NCBI RefSeq assembly: GCF_007992495.1
Contig: NZ_BKAJ01000054.1
Span: 1-64,000 of the forward strand
Reading direction: 5' to 3'
DNA length: 64,000 nucleotides
Origin: Reyranella soli
Lineage (GTDB): Bacteria; Pseudomonadota; Alphaproteobacteria; Reyranellales; Reyranellaceae
Under the pieces are notes generated by a model. The model was not told the origin of the DNA, did no database searches, and was given only the letters and a program-made list of their open reading frames with translations. A program made the translations under genes and the position numbers. Within the stretch, counting starts at the first letter, position 1. Every line of letters begins with the position of its first letter. Below are positions 7,864-16,913 of this stretch, in pieces.

Positions 7864-9281
7864 GCGATCCCTCCCTCGGTTGGCCGGCGGTCACGCCACG
7901 GGCGGGCGCGTTCGAGCTCCGCCGCCAGCGAAAATAGCATTTCCTCCGCGCCGAAGCGGCCAACGAAGTGCAGACCGATCGGCAGGCCATCGCCGGTCCA
8001 GGCGAGCGGCACGGACATCGCCGGCACGCCGGCGACGTTGCAGACCGACGTGAACGCCACCATGGGCGCGAGGCCGGCCTGGTACGCCTCGGGAGTCCCG
8101 TCCATGCGAACGGTGCCGAGCGGCAGCGAGACCCGCGCGATCGTGGGCGACAGCAGGATGTCGTACCGTTCGAAGAACGCACCGAGCAGCCGGCCGGTGC
8201 GATGGAAGGTCTGCACGGCGCGGATGTAGTCGTGCGCGCCGATGGTGCGGCCCTGCTCGGCTGCCTGCCGCGTCACCGGCTCGAGATCGTCCGGTCCGGG
8301 CACGCGGCCAGTGGCGCGAATCTGGATGTTGGTCCAGGTGTTGGCTGCCATCACCGTGCCCAGCGCCATGCCGGCCGCCGATGCGTCGTAGTCTGGATAG
8401 GCCTCCTCGACCTCGTGCCCGAGCTCTTCGAGAAGCTTCGCCGTACTCTCGACCGCCGCAACCAGCGTCGGATCGAGCGCCCCGCCGCCCACGGGATGCC
8501 GCATGAAGGCGACGCGCAGCTTGCCCGGCGCGCGCTCGGTCGCCGCCAGGAAGGAGCCGGCCGCCGGCGCCGTGTAGGGATCGCCGGGCTCGCTGCCGGC
8601 AATGACATCGAGCAGGGCCGCGCTGTCGCGCACGGAGATCGACACGCCGAGCTGCGCGCCGGCGCCGGCCAGGGTCTCGCCGATCGGCGCCAGGCTGACG
8701 CGGCCGCGCGACGGCTTCAGGCCAAACAGGCCGGTGAGCGCCGCGGGTATGCGGATCGAGCCGCCGCCGTCGGTCGCATGCGCCATCGGCAAGCCGCGCG
8801 CCGCGACGATTGCCGCCGACCCGCCGGATGAGCCGCCGGGCGACAGGCCCTTGCGCCAGGGATTGAGCGTCGCGCCCCCGAAGGCGGGCTCGGTGGTCGG
8901 CGCGAGTCCGAACTCACTGGTGTTGCTGCGGCCCACGATCACCAGCCCGGCGCGGCGCATGCGCGCGATTGCGGCGCTGTCGGCCTGGGCGACGGGTTCT
9001 CGGGCAAAGAAGCGCGACCCCAGAGTCGTCGGCGTGCCGGCGCAATCGGCCATGAGCTGCTTGACCACGAACGGGACGCCCTGGAAGGGCCCCTCGCCCG
9101 CCCACGCCACCGACCGCTCGAGCAATGCGCCTTCATGGAAGTCGGTGATGGCGTTCAGCGCACCGTTCAGCGTCCGCAACCTTGCCAGCGTGCCGTCCAC
9201 CAGCTCGCGTTTGCCGAGCTTGCGCGCCTTGACCAGCTGGGCGACCGCAAGCGCGTCATGCGTCGCGAAAAGATCGTCCAC
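7860..9281 (-). CDS. Amidase (amidase signature family)
   Basis: A 473-aa hydrolase with the full Ser-cisSer-Lys triad of the amidase signature family: K74 in FVVKQLMAD, S151 in GGSSGGSA and the nucleophile S175 in GGGSIRIPA. Family members hydrolyse carboxamides, ureas such as allophanate, or Glu-tRNA(Gln) intermediates. The lone gene, with no gatB/gatC beside it, points to a catabolic amidase. It starts with GTG, one base after the stop of the DapA-type gene, and overlaps the next membrane-protein gene. Confidence 0.9.
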   Translation of the reverse strand: MDDLFATHDALAVAQLVKARKLGKRELVDGTLARLRTLNGALNAITDFHEGALLERSVAWAGEGPFQGVPFVVKQLMADCAGTPTTLGSRFFAREPVAQADSAAIARMRRAGLVIVGRSNTSEFGLAPTTEPAFGGATLNPWRKGLSPGGSSGGSAAIVAARGLPMAHATDGGGSIRIPAALTGLFGLKPSRGRVSLAPIGETLAGAGAQLGVSISVRDSAALLDVIAGSEPGDPYTAPAAGSFLAATERAPGKLRVAFMRHPVGGGALDPTLVAAVESTAKLLEELGHEVEEAYPDYDASAAGMALGTVMAANTWTNIQIRATGRVPGPDDLEPVTRQAAEQGRTIGAHDYIRAVQTFHRTGRLLGAFFERYDILLSPTIARVSLPLGTVRMDGTPEAYQAGLAPMVAFTSVCNVAGVPAMSVPLAWTGDGLPIGLHFVGRFGAEEMLFSLAAELERARPWRDRRPTEGGIA

Positions 9282-9282
9282 C

Positions 9283-10368
9283 TCAGTTCCGCCAGCGCTC
9301 GAGGTTGGCCGCGACGAAAGCGTCGTCGTTCAGCTCGGGGTAGGTCGCATACAGACGATCGATGCCGGCGCTCTGCCCCGGGCTCAGGGTCTCGTGCGGA
9401 TCGAGGCATTCAATCGAGTTCATCAGCCCCTGGCGGCGCAGGATCTCGTGGCAGCCCGGGATGCAGCCCGCGAAGTCATGGTCGACGTCGAACACGACGG
9501 AGTTGCAGTCGGTGACGAACGAATCGAGCGCCAACATCTCAGGCGGGATGGCGCCGGCCTTCACCGAAAGCTTCAGGCGCTCCAGCATCTCGACCGCTCC
9601 GCGCGTCCACACGCTCCAGTGGCCCAAAAGGCCGCCCTGAAAGCGCAGCGTCACCTCGCGGTTGCCGGTGCGCACGACCATCGGGGTCAGCAGATCGGCA
9701 ACGATGTGGTCGTCGTTGCCGGTGTAGAGCGTGATGCGCTCCTCGGCATGGGCCTGGGCGATACCGACGGCCACGTCGAGCGTGCGATAGCGGTTGAACG
9801 GCGCCACCTTGATCGCCACGACGTTGTCGATGGCGGCGAAACGGGCCCAGAAGGCGCGCGACAGCGGGATGCCACCGACCGCGGTCTGCAGGTAGAAGCC
9901 GACCAGCGGCATCTCCTTGGCAACGGCCGTGCAATGCTCGATCAGCTCGTCCTCGCTCGCCCCCTTCAGCGCGGCAAGCGACAGCAACACGGCGTGATAG
10001 CCCAGCGACCGCGCTGTGCGGGCCTCCTCGACGGCCTGTGCCGTCTTGCCGACCGCGCCCGCAATCATCACCAGCGGACGGTCGGTCCATTCACGCGCCG
10101 TCTCGATGGCGAGTTCGAGAACCGGGCGATAGAGCCCGACGTCGCGGATGGCGAACTGCGTCGAATGCACGCCGACCGCCAGGCCGCCCGATCCCGCGTC
10201 GACGTAGTAGCGGCTGATCGCGCGTTGAGACTGCTCGTCGAACTTGCGGTCGGGTCCGAGCGCCAACGGATGGGCGGGAATGACCGAACCCTGCCGCAGC
10301 AGGGAGAGGACCGACGCTGGCAGATCGCGCCAGTGGAGGGCGGCAACGGAAGTCATGTCTGCATTCAT
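9283..10368 (-). CDS. Dihydrodipicolinate synthase (DapA) family aldolase/lyase
   Basis: A 361-aa (beta/alpha)8 enzyme of the DapA/N-acetylneuraminate lyase superfamily. The Schiff-base lysine is probably K187 in NVVAIKVAPFN. It is longer than true DapA (about 290 aa), with a cysteine-containing C-terminal extension, so it is likely a catabolic aldolase or dehydratase and not the lysine-biosynthesis enzyme. It is the first gene of the minus-strand operon running to 5184 and diverges from the small secreted protein gene at 10488. Confidence 0.8.
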   Translation of the reverse strand: MNADMTSVAALHWRDLPASVLSLLRQGSVIPAHPLALGPDRKFDEQSQRAISRYYVDAGSGGLAVGVHSTQFAIRDVGLYRPVLELAIETAREWTDRPLVMIAGAVGKTAQAVEEARTARSLGYHAVLLSLAALKGASEDELIEHCTAVAKEMPLVGFYLQTAVGGIPLSRAFWARFAAIDNVVAIKVAPFNRYRTLDVAVGIAQAHAEERITLYTGNDDHIVADLLTPMVVRTGNREVTLRFQGGLLGHWSVWTRGAVEMLERLKLSVKAGAIPPEMLALDSFVTDCNSVVFDVDHDFAGCIPGCHEILRRQGLMNSIECLDPHETLSPGQSAGIDRLYATYPELNDDAFVAANLERWRN

Positions 10369-10487
10369 GAACCCTTTTCAGCACCACATGCAATATCCAT
10401 GGGCTTCTCATCGGCACCGGCCACCGACACTCTCATGCGAAAGCCCGCCTGTAGACGGGCACGTCGAAGCACACAGGAGGAAGCGCC

Positions 10488-10805
10488 ATGAAAATCCCAA
10501 GCCTTTGCTTGATGACCGTCCTGACGTTAGGCCTTCCCTTGGCCGCATCCGCGCAGCAAAACGTTGCGAAGGGCACTGCCGCGGATGTCAAGTATTGCAA
10601 CGCGTTGGCAAAGTCGTACTCGAGCATGTTTCCGGCGCAGGAGGGAATGGCGGTATCCGACGTCGTCACCTTGAGCCGATGCGATACCGAAACGCAGGCG
10701 ACGATCGCAACGCTCGAGAAGAAGCTCGGCGACAAGAAGATCGACTTGCCGCATGACGAACGGGTCGCGCAACCACCAGGCGGCACGTCGGGCGGTACGC
10801 AGTAG
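10488..10805 (+). CDS. Small secreted protein, 105 aa, unknown
   Basis: The product starts with a clear signal peptide (MKIPSLCLMTVLTLGLPLAA, cleavage after ASA near residue 22). The mature part is about 80 aa, with two cysteines (in KYCNAL and SRCDTE) that could form a disulfide. I recognise no family. The ATG has AGGAGG ideally spaced upstream, which strongly supports expression. It stands alone between divergent and convergent neighbours. Confidence 0.7.
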   Translation: MKIPSLCLMTVLTLGLPLAASAQQNVAKGTAADVKYCNALAKSYSSMFPAQEGMAVSDVVTLSRCDTETQATIATLEKKLGDKKIDLPHDERVAQPPGGTSGGTQ

Positions 10806-10834
10806 CTGCAATTCCGCTCCAGCCCGTCGCCTGT

Positions 10835-11794
10835 TCAGCGTCCCCTGCGATCGCGCTTTGTCCCTTTCGCGACAGGATTCTCAATTGCCGACCTGGCGTT
10901 TGGCGGATCGCGGCCGATGCGGATCATGTCGATGAGCGCCCGCAGCGCCGCCGGGACTTGGCGGCGCCCGGAATAGTAAAGGAAGTAGCCTTCATAGGAC
11001 GGTGACCAGTCTTCGAGCACGCGGATCAGCTGGCCCGATCGTACGAACGCCTCTATCCGGGCTTCGATCGTATAGGCGATCCCGAGACCGTCGATCGCTG
11101 CACGAATCGCCAGCCCGGAACTGTTGACCGTGACCGGACCTCGCACCGAAATCCGTCGCGTCTTACCCCTTCGCTCGAAGGACCAGACGAACATGCTGTC
11201 GCCCCATCGGTATTGGACGCAGCTGTGGCGGGAGAGATCATCGGGTGTGCGCGGTGCGTCCCGCCGCGCGAAGTACGACGGCGCACCAACCACGGCGACC
11301 TTCATGGGCCTCGTCACCCGGACCGCAATCATATCCGCCGGCGCTCGTTCCCTGATGCCGATCGGAGCGTCGAAACCCTCTGCCACGACATCGACAGGCC
11401 CGTCATCCACCCCGAGCTCGAGATGAACGTCGGGATAGGTCGCCAGGAAGCGGTCCCACACCGGCGCGATCACCGCTGCCGCCGCGCCGGCGCTGGCGTG
11501 GATACGCAGCCTGCCGAAGGGCCTGCGCCGTTCCTGGTCGAGATCCTCCAGAGCGCCGGTGATCTGAGCAATGGCTGGTCGCAGCCGCGCCAACAGGCGC
11601 TGCCCTGAGTCGGTCAGCGCGACGCTCCGAGTCGTGCGATGCAACAGGCGAATGCCGAGGCGCTGCTCAAGGTGTCTGATCGCGTGGCTGAGCGCAGAGG
11701 GTGTGACTCCCACCCGCGCAGCCGCAGCCCGGAAGCTGAGTTCGTCAGCTACGGCGACGAATGCCGTCAGATCCGCAAGATCGCCGCGGTGCAT
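10835..11794 (-). CDS. LysR-family transcriptional regulator
   Basis: A 319-aa regulator. Residues 1-60 form the winged helix-turn-helix (FRAAAARVGVTPSALSHAI with LEQRLGIRLLHRTTR), followed by a LysR effector-binding domain. The set matches the CrgA-type subgroup that often controls oxidoreductases. It is transcribed toward the secreted-protein gene. The 137-bp gap upstream (11795-11931) separates it from the 3' end of the GNAT gene and must hold its own promoter; no divergent target gene is adjacent. Confidence 0.9.
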   Translation of the reverse strand: MHRGDLADLTAFVAVADELSFRAAAARVGVTPSALSHAIRHLEQRLGIRLLHRTTRSVALTDSGQRLLARLRPAIAQITGALEDLDQERRRPFGRLRIHASAGAAAAVIAPVWDRFLATYPDVHLELGVDDGPVDVVAEGFDAPIGIRERAPADMIAVRVTRPMKVAVVGAPSYFARRDAPRTPDDLSRHSCVQYRWGDSMFVWSFERRGKTRRISVRGPVTVNSSGLAIRAAIDGLGIAYTIEARIEAFVRSGQLIRVLEDWSPSYEGYFLYYSGRRQVPAALRALIDMIRIGRDPPNARSAIENPVAKGTKRDRRGR

Positions 11795-11931
11795 TCATGA
11801 GTTCCCACTCCCCGAGAACTCAATACATAGGCATGACTTTTTTCGGGACGTCTGCCAATCAGCGGAGGTGCCATGCTCGCCCGTCAGAGCTCGAAACCTC
11901 TGCACGCCGCGGTCGAATTCGTTGCGACCAG

Positions 11932-12801
11932 CTAGCCCAGCTCCGGACCAGCAAGAGCAAAGATGTGAGTGGGATCGTCGAGCCCCTTCGCCTCGCCCAG
12001 GGTCATGCGCATGTAGCCGCGCGGCGTCGTTGCCCCCTGCCCTTCGAGCCAGGCGCGCACGGCGCGATGCGCCACCGGTACATCGACGATGAACGGACCC
12101 GGAGCCGACGCGGCCGCCTTGGCGATCAGGGCCAACGCGATGGCCTCGTTGTCGGCCACCACCGGACCGAGCGACGTCGCCATCCTGCCCTCGCGGCCCA
12201 GGACGAACCCGACGATCTTCCCCGCAGCATCCTCGGCGATCCAGGCACGGCCGGGCTGGCGCAGGGCGAGATGGACGAGGATCGCCGGCCGTTCCATGCC
12301 GGTCAGCGGCCGGTCGTAAAGAGCGAGCCTGGGGAGGTCGGCCGCCACGATCGGCCTCAGCGAGATGCCGGCAGGAGGCGCAACGGCCACGGCCTTGGCC
12401 GCATCGAAGTGCCAGCGTGAAATCTCGTAGAGATCGCGGAACCCCAGAGGCAGATAAATCGGGCGACCCAGTTCGGTCGCATCGAGGCCGGCGACCGCGC
12501 CGGCCGACCGCACTTCCTCGATGCAGTGCCTCAGCAAGCCCGTGCCGACGCCGCCACGCCGCCGCTCCCGGGTGACCAGGACCATGCTGATCCACGCGAG
12601 CTTCTGGCCGAGCGGCAGGACCAGCGAGCTCGCCTGCCATTTGCCGTCCGGTCCGACGCAGCCGAAGCCGCGGCCGGCACCCAGCATGAAGCGCCAGTCG
12701 GCGACGTTCTGGTTCCAGCCCGCCTCGATGGACAACGGCCAGACCGCATCGCTGTGCGCAGCATCGATCGGCCGAACGTCCAATGACTCAATACTTGCCA
12801 T
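11932..12801 (-). CDS. GNAT-family N-acetyltransferase with C-terminal second domain
   Basis: A 289-aa protein with an N-terminal acetyltransferase domain; the acetyl-CoA loop reads RRRGVGTGL-like (RERRRGGVGTGLLRH). A second GNAT-like half contains GFVLGREG and RGYMRM, as in the YitH/HolE-type two-domain acetyltransferases. The substrate is unknown. It overlaps the 3' end of the epimerase gene by 14 bases and is the last gene of a sugar-acid-type operon starting at 16037. Confidence 0.82.
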   Translation of the reverse strand: MASIESLDVRPIDAAHSDAVWPLSIEAGWNQNVADWRFMLGAGRGFGCVGPDGKWQASSLVLPLGQKLAWISMVLVTRERRRGGVGTGLLRHCIEEVRSAGAVAGLDATELGRPIYLPLGFRDLYEISRWHFDAAKAVAVAPPAGISLRPIVAADLPRLALYDRPLTGMERPAILVHLALRQPGRAWIAEDAAGKIVGFVLGREGRMATSLGPVVADNEAIALALIAKAAASAPGPFIVDVPVAHRAVRAWLEGQGATTPRGYMRMTLGEAKGLDDPTHIFALAGPELG

Positions 12802-13813
12802 CGCGCACCTCGTAGTGCGTGGGCTTGTTGATCGTGGCCATGTCGCGGGCGAGCCAGTCGGCCGTCCATTCGATCATCGTGGCGAGCGGCACGGACGGTG
12901 GGCCGAACTCCTTCACCATGCGTCGCGAATCGTTCAGCCAGCCCGTCGCTGCCGGCGTGCCGGTGAGCTTCGGAGATTTGCCCAAAAGCTTGCCGAACTC
13001 GCCGGCCGCCCACCGGACCTCGATAGTCTCAGGGCCTGTGACGTTGATCGGCGTGGTGGGCGTCGTGGCGTGGGCCAGGCAGCGCAGTGCCACCGTGTTC
13101 GCGTCGCCCTGCCAGATCACGTTAACATGGCCCATCGTCAGATCGATCGTCTCGCCATCGCGCACCTTGCGGCCGATGTCGTGCAGGACGCCGTAACGCA
13201 TGTCGATGGCGTAGTTCAGGCGGAACAAACGACCCGGCGTGCCGTGCTTGGCGGAAAAGTACTCGAACATGCGCTCGCGGCCGGCACAGGTGACGGCGTA
13301 GTCGCCAGGCGGCGGCACTGGCGGCACGTCTTCGCTGGCGCCGCCGCTCTCCACCGGCACGAACGGATAGACGCATCCCGTCGAGAAGGCGACGATGCGC
13401 GACTCCTTGAAGACCTCGGCGACCATCGCCGGCACCTGCACGTTCATCGCCCAGGTGAGCGGCACGTCGCCGGCGGCGCCGAACTTGCGGCCGGCCATGA
13501 AAACGATGTTGGGGGCCTTCGGCAGCTTCTCGAGTTGCGCGCGGTCCAGCAGATCGGCGGCAACCGGCTCGACGCCGGCCTTGACCAGCGCCTCGCGGAC
13601 CCCGGCTTCGCTGAAGCGCGCCACGCCGATCACCCGCTTGCCCGGCGCCGCACGCTTGGCGAGGCGCGCCAGCGTCGGGCCCATCTTGCCGCCGACGCCC
13701 AGCACCATGATGTCGCCGGGCGTGCGGGCAAGATCGCCAATCAACGCGTCTGATGGCGTCGTCATGAAATCCTCGACGGCTTCGACGCTGTCGAAACGGG
13801 CGGGCAATGTCAT
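12788..13813 (-). CDS. NAD-dependent epimerase/dehydratase family protein
   Basis: A 341-aa Rossmann-fold enzyme. The dinucleotide-binding loop is GVGGKMGPTLARL near residues 40-52. An extended-SDR serine region follows (IVAFSTGCVYPF), but the usual YxxxK is altered: the matching region reads YAVTCAGRERMFEYF, so the catalytic Tyr/Lys assignment is not obvious. Its ATG overlaps the stop of the enolase-superfamily gene. With the neighbouring TIM-barrel and enolase-type enzymes it probably works on a sugar acid or polyol. Confidence 0.8.
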   Translation of the reverse strand: MTLPARFDSVEAVEDFMTTPSDALIGDLARTPGDIMVLGVGGKMGPTLARLAKRAAPGKRVIGVARFSEAGVREALVKAGVEPVAADLLDRAQLEKLPKAPNIVFMAGRKFGAAGDVPLTWAMNVQVPAMVAEVFKESRIVAFSTGCVYPFVPVESGGASEDVPPVPPPGDYAVTCAGRERMFEYFSAKHGTPGRLFRLNYAIDMRYGVLHDIGRKVRDGETIDLTMGHVNVIWQGDANTVALRCLAHATTPTTPINVTGPETIEVRWAAGEFGKLLGKSPKLTGTPAATGWLNDSRRMVKEFGPPSVPLATMIEWTADWLARDMATINKPTHYEVRDGKY

Positions 13814-15222
13814 GTCGAAGCTCCCTCGGTCATCGGCGTCATCGACTTGAAATCCATCTCGGCGCCGACCGCAAAACCCGGCACGTTCAGCGAGCGCAGC
13901 GCCAGCGTGCCGCCGGTCGCCTTGAGCCGGGCGGGCCGGCCGTCCTTCTTTTCGTAGAGCTCGGGATGGGCCGCCACGAACGCAAGCTGCTCGCGCTCCG
14001 GTGCGAAGGCCATGCCGTCGATGAAATGATGGGCGTTGCGTTCGACATGCGTCAGGCCGAGTAGCGAGACAAGGGCCAGATCCTGCTGCACGCTCACGCC
14101 GGGCCAGGTCGTAAGATCTTCGGCCGACATGAAATGCCCAGCGCCGAGGTGAGCGACGCGCAGCGCGTTCAGGATCGACTTGTAGAAGCCCTTGCAGTTC
14201 TTGCTCGAGACGCCGCTGTAGCCGAGGCGCAGCGCCGACGGGAACGACGACAGCTCGCCGTCGGATTCGTCGATGATCACCGGCCGCAACTGGGCCAGCG
14301 GTCCGACCGATCGCGACAGGGCCACCGCGCGCTTGATCGGCTGCTCGATGAACAGCGTCGCCTTCGCAAGCTTCGCCAGGCCCGGTGTCTCGATCACCTT
14401 GCGCCACAGCTCGACGATGCCTTCGACGTTGTCGTACTGCTCGTTGCCGTCGAGCGTCGCGAGGTAATCCCCAGCCCCGGCGTCGAGCACCGCGGCGATG
14501 CGACCGAGCCGGTCGAGGTCGGCCTTGATGTCGCCGCCCACTTTCAGCTTGTAGTAGCGGCCGCGATAATAGGAGACGACCTCCTCCAGGGTTTCCGGCA
14601 AGCCGTCATTCACACGCTCCGCTGCCGGACGGTCGGCTGCCGTCAAAGGATCGACCAGACCCACGGTGTGGCGGACGTCGATGCTCTTGCCAGGCGTCAG
14701 CTTGGCCAGGAAAGGCTCGATCTCCAGCTCCTCGATGTCCGGGGTGAGCGCGGTCGCGACGATGCCCGGCGCGTTGCGCGTGATCATTTCGGCGAAGGAC
14801 TGCCCGGTCGCCTTGCCGAGCGCATCCAATATGGCGCGATCGAGCAAGGCTGGACCGTAAGCGGCGACCAGCGGGTTGAGACCCTGCGCCGCGCCGCGCT
14901 TCTGCTGCTCCAGGTAGGTGCCTGCGAACAGGCCGAACGGAGTGTCGAGGCCGCGCGCGCGATAGAGCTCGATCGCAAGATCGAGCGCCTGCCGCAGCTG
15001 GTCGAGGTTCTGTTCGTCGGTGAATTGCGGGCTCTTCTCGAACCACTTCGCGGCCAGCGCCTCGGCGGCGACGCCGTGGCTACTACGGCCGTCGGGCAGC
15101 GTGATGCGGGCACGGATCACCGCCTGCGTCGCATCCGTGACGGTGATCACGCCGAAGCGGAAGGCGAGCCGCATCTTCACATGCCGCTCGTAGCGCTCGA
15201 CCTCGTCCAGCTTCACTTTCAT
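13810..15222 (-). CDS. Enolase-superfamily enzyme (mandelate racemase/muconate lactonizing-like)
   Basis: A 470-aa protein with the catalytic layout of the enolase superfamily: a KxK pair (K225, K227 in YYKLKVGGD), metal ligands D258 (LDGN), E293 (FIEQP) and D318/E319 (IIDESDG), and lysines in SSKNCKG near 341-344. This predicts abstraction of a proton alpha to a carboxylate, giving dehydration or racemisation of an acid sugar. At 470 aa it is longer than the usual 350-400. It overlaps both neighbours by four bases, so all three genes are coupled. Confidence 0.87.
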   Translation of the reverse strand: MKVKLDEVERYERHVKMRLAFRFGVITVTDATQAVIRARITLPDGRSSHGVAAEALAAKWFEKSPQFTDEQNLDQLRQALDLAIELYRARGLDTPFGLFAGTYLEQQKRGAAQGLNPLVAAYGPALLDRAILDALGKATGQSFAEMITRNAPGIVATALTPDIEELEIEPFLAKLTPGKSIDVRHTVGLVDPLTAADRPAAERVNDGLPETLEEVVSYYRGRYYKLKVGGDIKADLDRLGRIAAVLDAGAGDYLATLDGNEQYDNVEGIVELWRKVIETPGLAKLAKATLFIEQPIKRAVALSRSVGPLAQLRPVIIDESDGELSSFPSALRLGYSGVSSKNCKGFYKSILNALRVAHLGAGHFMSAEDLTTWPGVSVQQDLALVSLLGLTHVERNAHHFIDGMAFAPEREQLAFVAAHPELYEKKDGRPARLKATGGTLALRSLNVPGFAVGAEMDFKSMTPMTEGAST

Positions 15223-16037
15223 ACGCTCGACTCCAGGAGGCCCGCGACATAGCCGATCATGCGCGCGGCGCAGGTCGGCCCGTCAGGCTCATAGACGAAA
15301 GGTTCCATGGCGATCCAGCCGCCATAGCCGGTTTCGCGCAAGGCTTTCACGACGGGGGCGAACCGGTCCTCGCCCTGCCCTGGCCCGCGCCGGTTGCGAT
15401 CGTTGAACTGCACATGCGCCACGAGGCCGGTCGGCATCCAGCGCCGGATGGCATCGGCCACCGGCTCGGGCTCCATGAGGCTGGCGGCCAGCGTATCGAC
15501 CATGGTGCGCAGGGCGGGATTGCCCAGCCGGCGCACGACCTCGGCGGCTTCGGCCAGCGTGTTGACGAAGTTGCAATCGGGCGTGGCCAGCGGCTCGATG
15601 CAATACGCGACCTTGGCCGTTGCCGCCTGCTCTCCAGCCAGGATCCACGCTTCTTCCGCACGAGCGGCGTCGTCAGGCGTCGCCACCCGACGCTGTGCGG
15701 GCGAACCGTGGACCAGGTAGGTGCCGCCCAATTCGGCGCACAGATCCACCGAGGCACGCAGGACATCGACGCTCTTCTGCCAGACCGCACGATCGGCGGC
15801 CGTGATCGACAGGCCGGCCGGTGCGGCCAGCAACCAGTGCAGACCGCTCACCTCGAGACCGTTAGCGGAGCAGATGTTGCGGATTTCGGAACGCCTGGTC
15901 GCCGGCATGCGCCATGCATCGTCGCCGAACGTGAACGGCGCGAGCTCGAGGCCGCGATAGCCGAGGCCCGCCGCCAACGCACACTGACGCTCGAAGGAAA
16001 GCTCGCGGATCACCTCGTTGCACAGGGCCAGTTTCAC
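15219..16037 (-). CDS. Sugar phosphate isomerase/epimerase-type TIM barrel (AP endonuclease 2 family)
   Basis: A 272-aa protein of the xylose-isomerase-like family: GYRGLELAPF in strand 2, YLVHGSP in the middle and HVQFNDRNRRGPGQGED, where the conserved histidine and aspartate bind a divalent metal. It starts at a GTG (KLALCNEV follows). It heads the minus-strand operon and diverges from the ABC permease across about 65 bp, so the two operons have overlapping or back-to-back promoters. Confidence 0.85.
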   Translation of the reverse strand: MKLALCNEVIRELSFERQCALAAGLGYRGLELAPFTFGDDAWRMPATRRSEIRNICSANGLEVSGLHWLLAAPAGLSITAADRAVWQKSVDVLRASVDLCAELGGTYLVHGSPAQRRVATPDDAARAEEAWILAGEQAATAKVAYCIEPLATPDCNFVNTLAEAAEVVRRLGNPALRTMVDTLAASLMEPEPVADAIRRWMPTGLVAHVQFNDRNRRGPGQGEDRFAPVVKALRETGYGGWIAMEPFVYEPDGPTCAARMIGYVAGLLESSV

Positions 16038-16101
16038 AGATGATCCTCAAGCTTGACGGGATTCTGACGCTTCGCCAGTGTGCCCGAATGTGCGGCCGCG
16101 G

Positions 16102-16869
16102 ATGATCAAATTCCAGCCTTTGCTACGCCAGTACTGGCCGACCGTCGCGCTGTTCGCCTTTCTGCTCGCATGCTGGCAGCTCGCGGTGAGCCTGGGCGGC
16201 ATCCGCGAATATTTGCTGCCTTCTCCGCTCGCGGTGTGGAACGCGCTGTGGCACGGCGACACCGCCTGGACGCAACACATCTGGGTCACGACCTTGGAGA
16301 TAATCGGCGCGTTCTTCCTGGCGGCCGGCGTCGGTGTGGCGCTGGGCGTGGCGATAGCCTGGTCGCCGCTGATCGCCAATGCGCTGGTGCCCTTCCTGGT
16401 CTTCGTGAACACCTTGCCCAAGGTGGCGATCGCGCCGCTGTTCTTGATCTGGATGGGCTACGGCATCTTTCCCAACATGCTGATGGGCGCGTTGATCGGC
16501 TTCTTCCCGGTGGTGATCAACACAGCCGTCGGCCTGAGCCAAGTCGAGGCCGACATGCTCGATCTCGGCCGCGTGTTCAACGCGCCGAAATGGAAAATCT
16601 TCGCCAAGATCCGCATTCCCAACGCCCTGCCCTACATCCTGAGCGCGCTCAAGATCACGGCGACGGCCGCCGTGGTTGGCGCCATCGTCGGCGAGTTCGT
16701 CGCCTCGCAGAAGGGCCTGGGCTACGTCATCGTCACCACCCAGAGCAGCATGAACACCTCGGTGGCGTTCGCCTCGCTGATCTGGATCTCGGTGGTAGGC
16801 CTCGTGCTGTATGGCGCCGTCGTGCTGGTCGCCAAGCTGTGGGCGCCGTGGGCCGAAGGAATTGACTGA
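16102..16869 (+). CDS. ABC transporter permease, NitT/TauT (SsuC) type
   Basis: A 255-aa inner-membrane permease with six hydrophobic segments. The SsuC-family EAA-like loop reads DLGRVFNAPKWKIFAKI near residue 155. An upstream in-frame start at 16078 would add eight residues; I prefer the ATG at 16102 because the protein then opens with MIKFQPLLRQYWP, like its relatives. The binding protein and ATPase follow, making a complete importer. Confidence 0.88.
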   Translation: MIKFQPLLRQYWPTVALFAFLLACWQLAVSLGGIREYLLPSPLAVWNALWHGDTAWTQHIWVTTLEIIGAFFLAAGVGVALGVAIAWSPLIANALVPFLVFVNTLPKVAIAPLFLIWMGYGIFPNMLMGALIGFFPVVINTAVGLSQVEADMLDLGRVFNAPKWKIFAKIRIPNALPYILSALKITATAAVVGAIVGEFVASQKGLGYVIVTTQSSMNTSVAFASLIWISVVGLVLYGAVVLVAKLWAPWAEGID

Positions 16870-16913
16870 ATTGGGGCCATTTGAATCGGGGAAGGGTAAA
16901 CAGGGAGCACATC

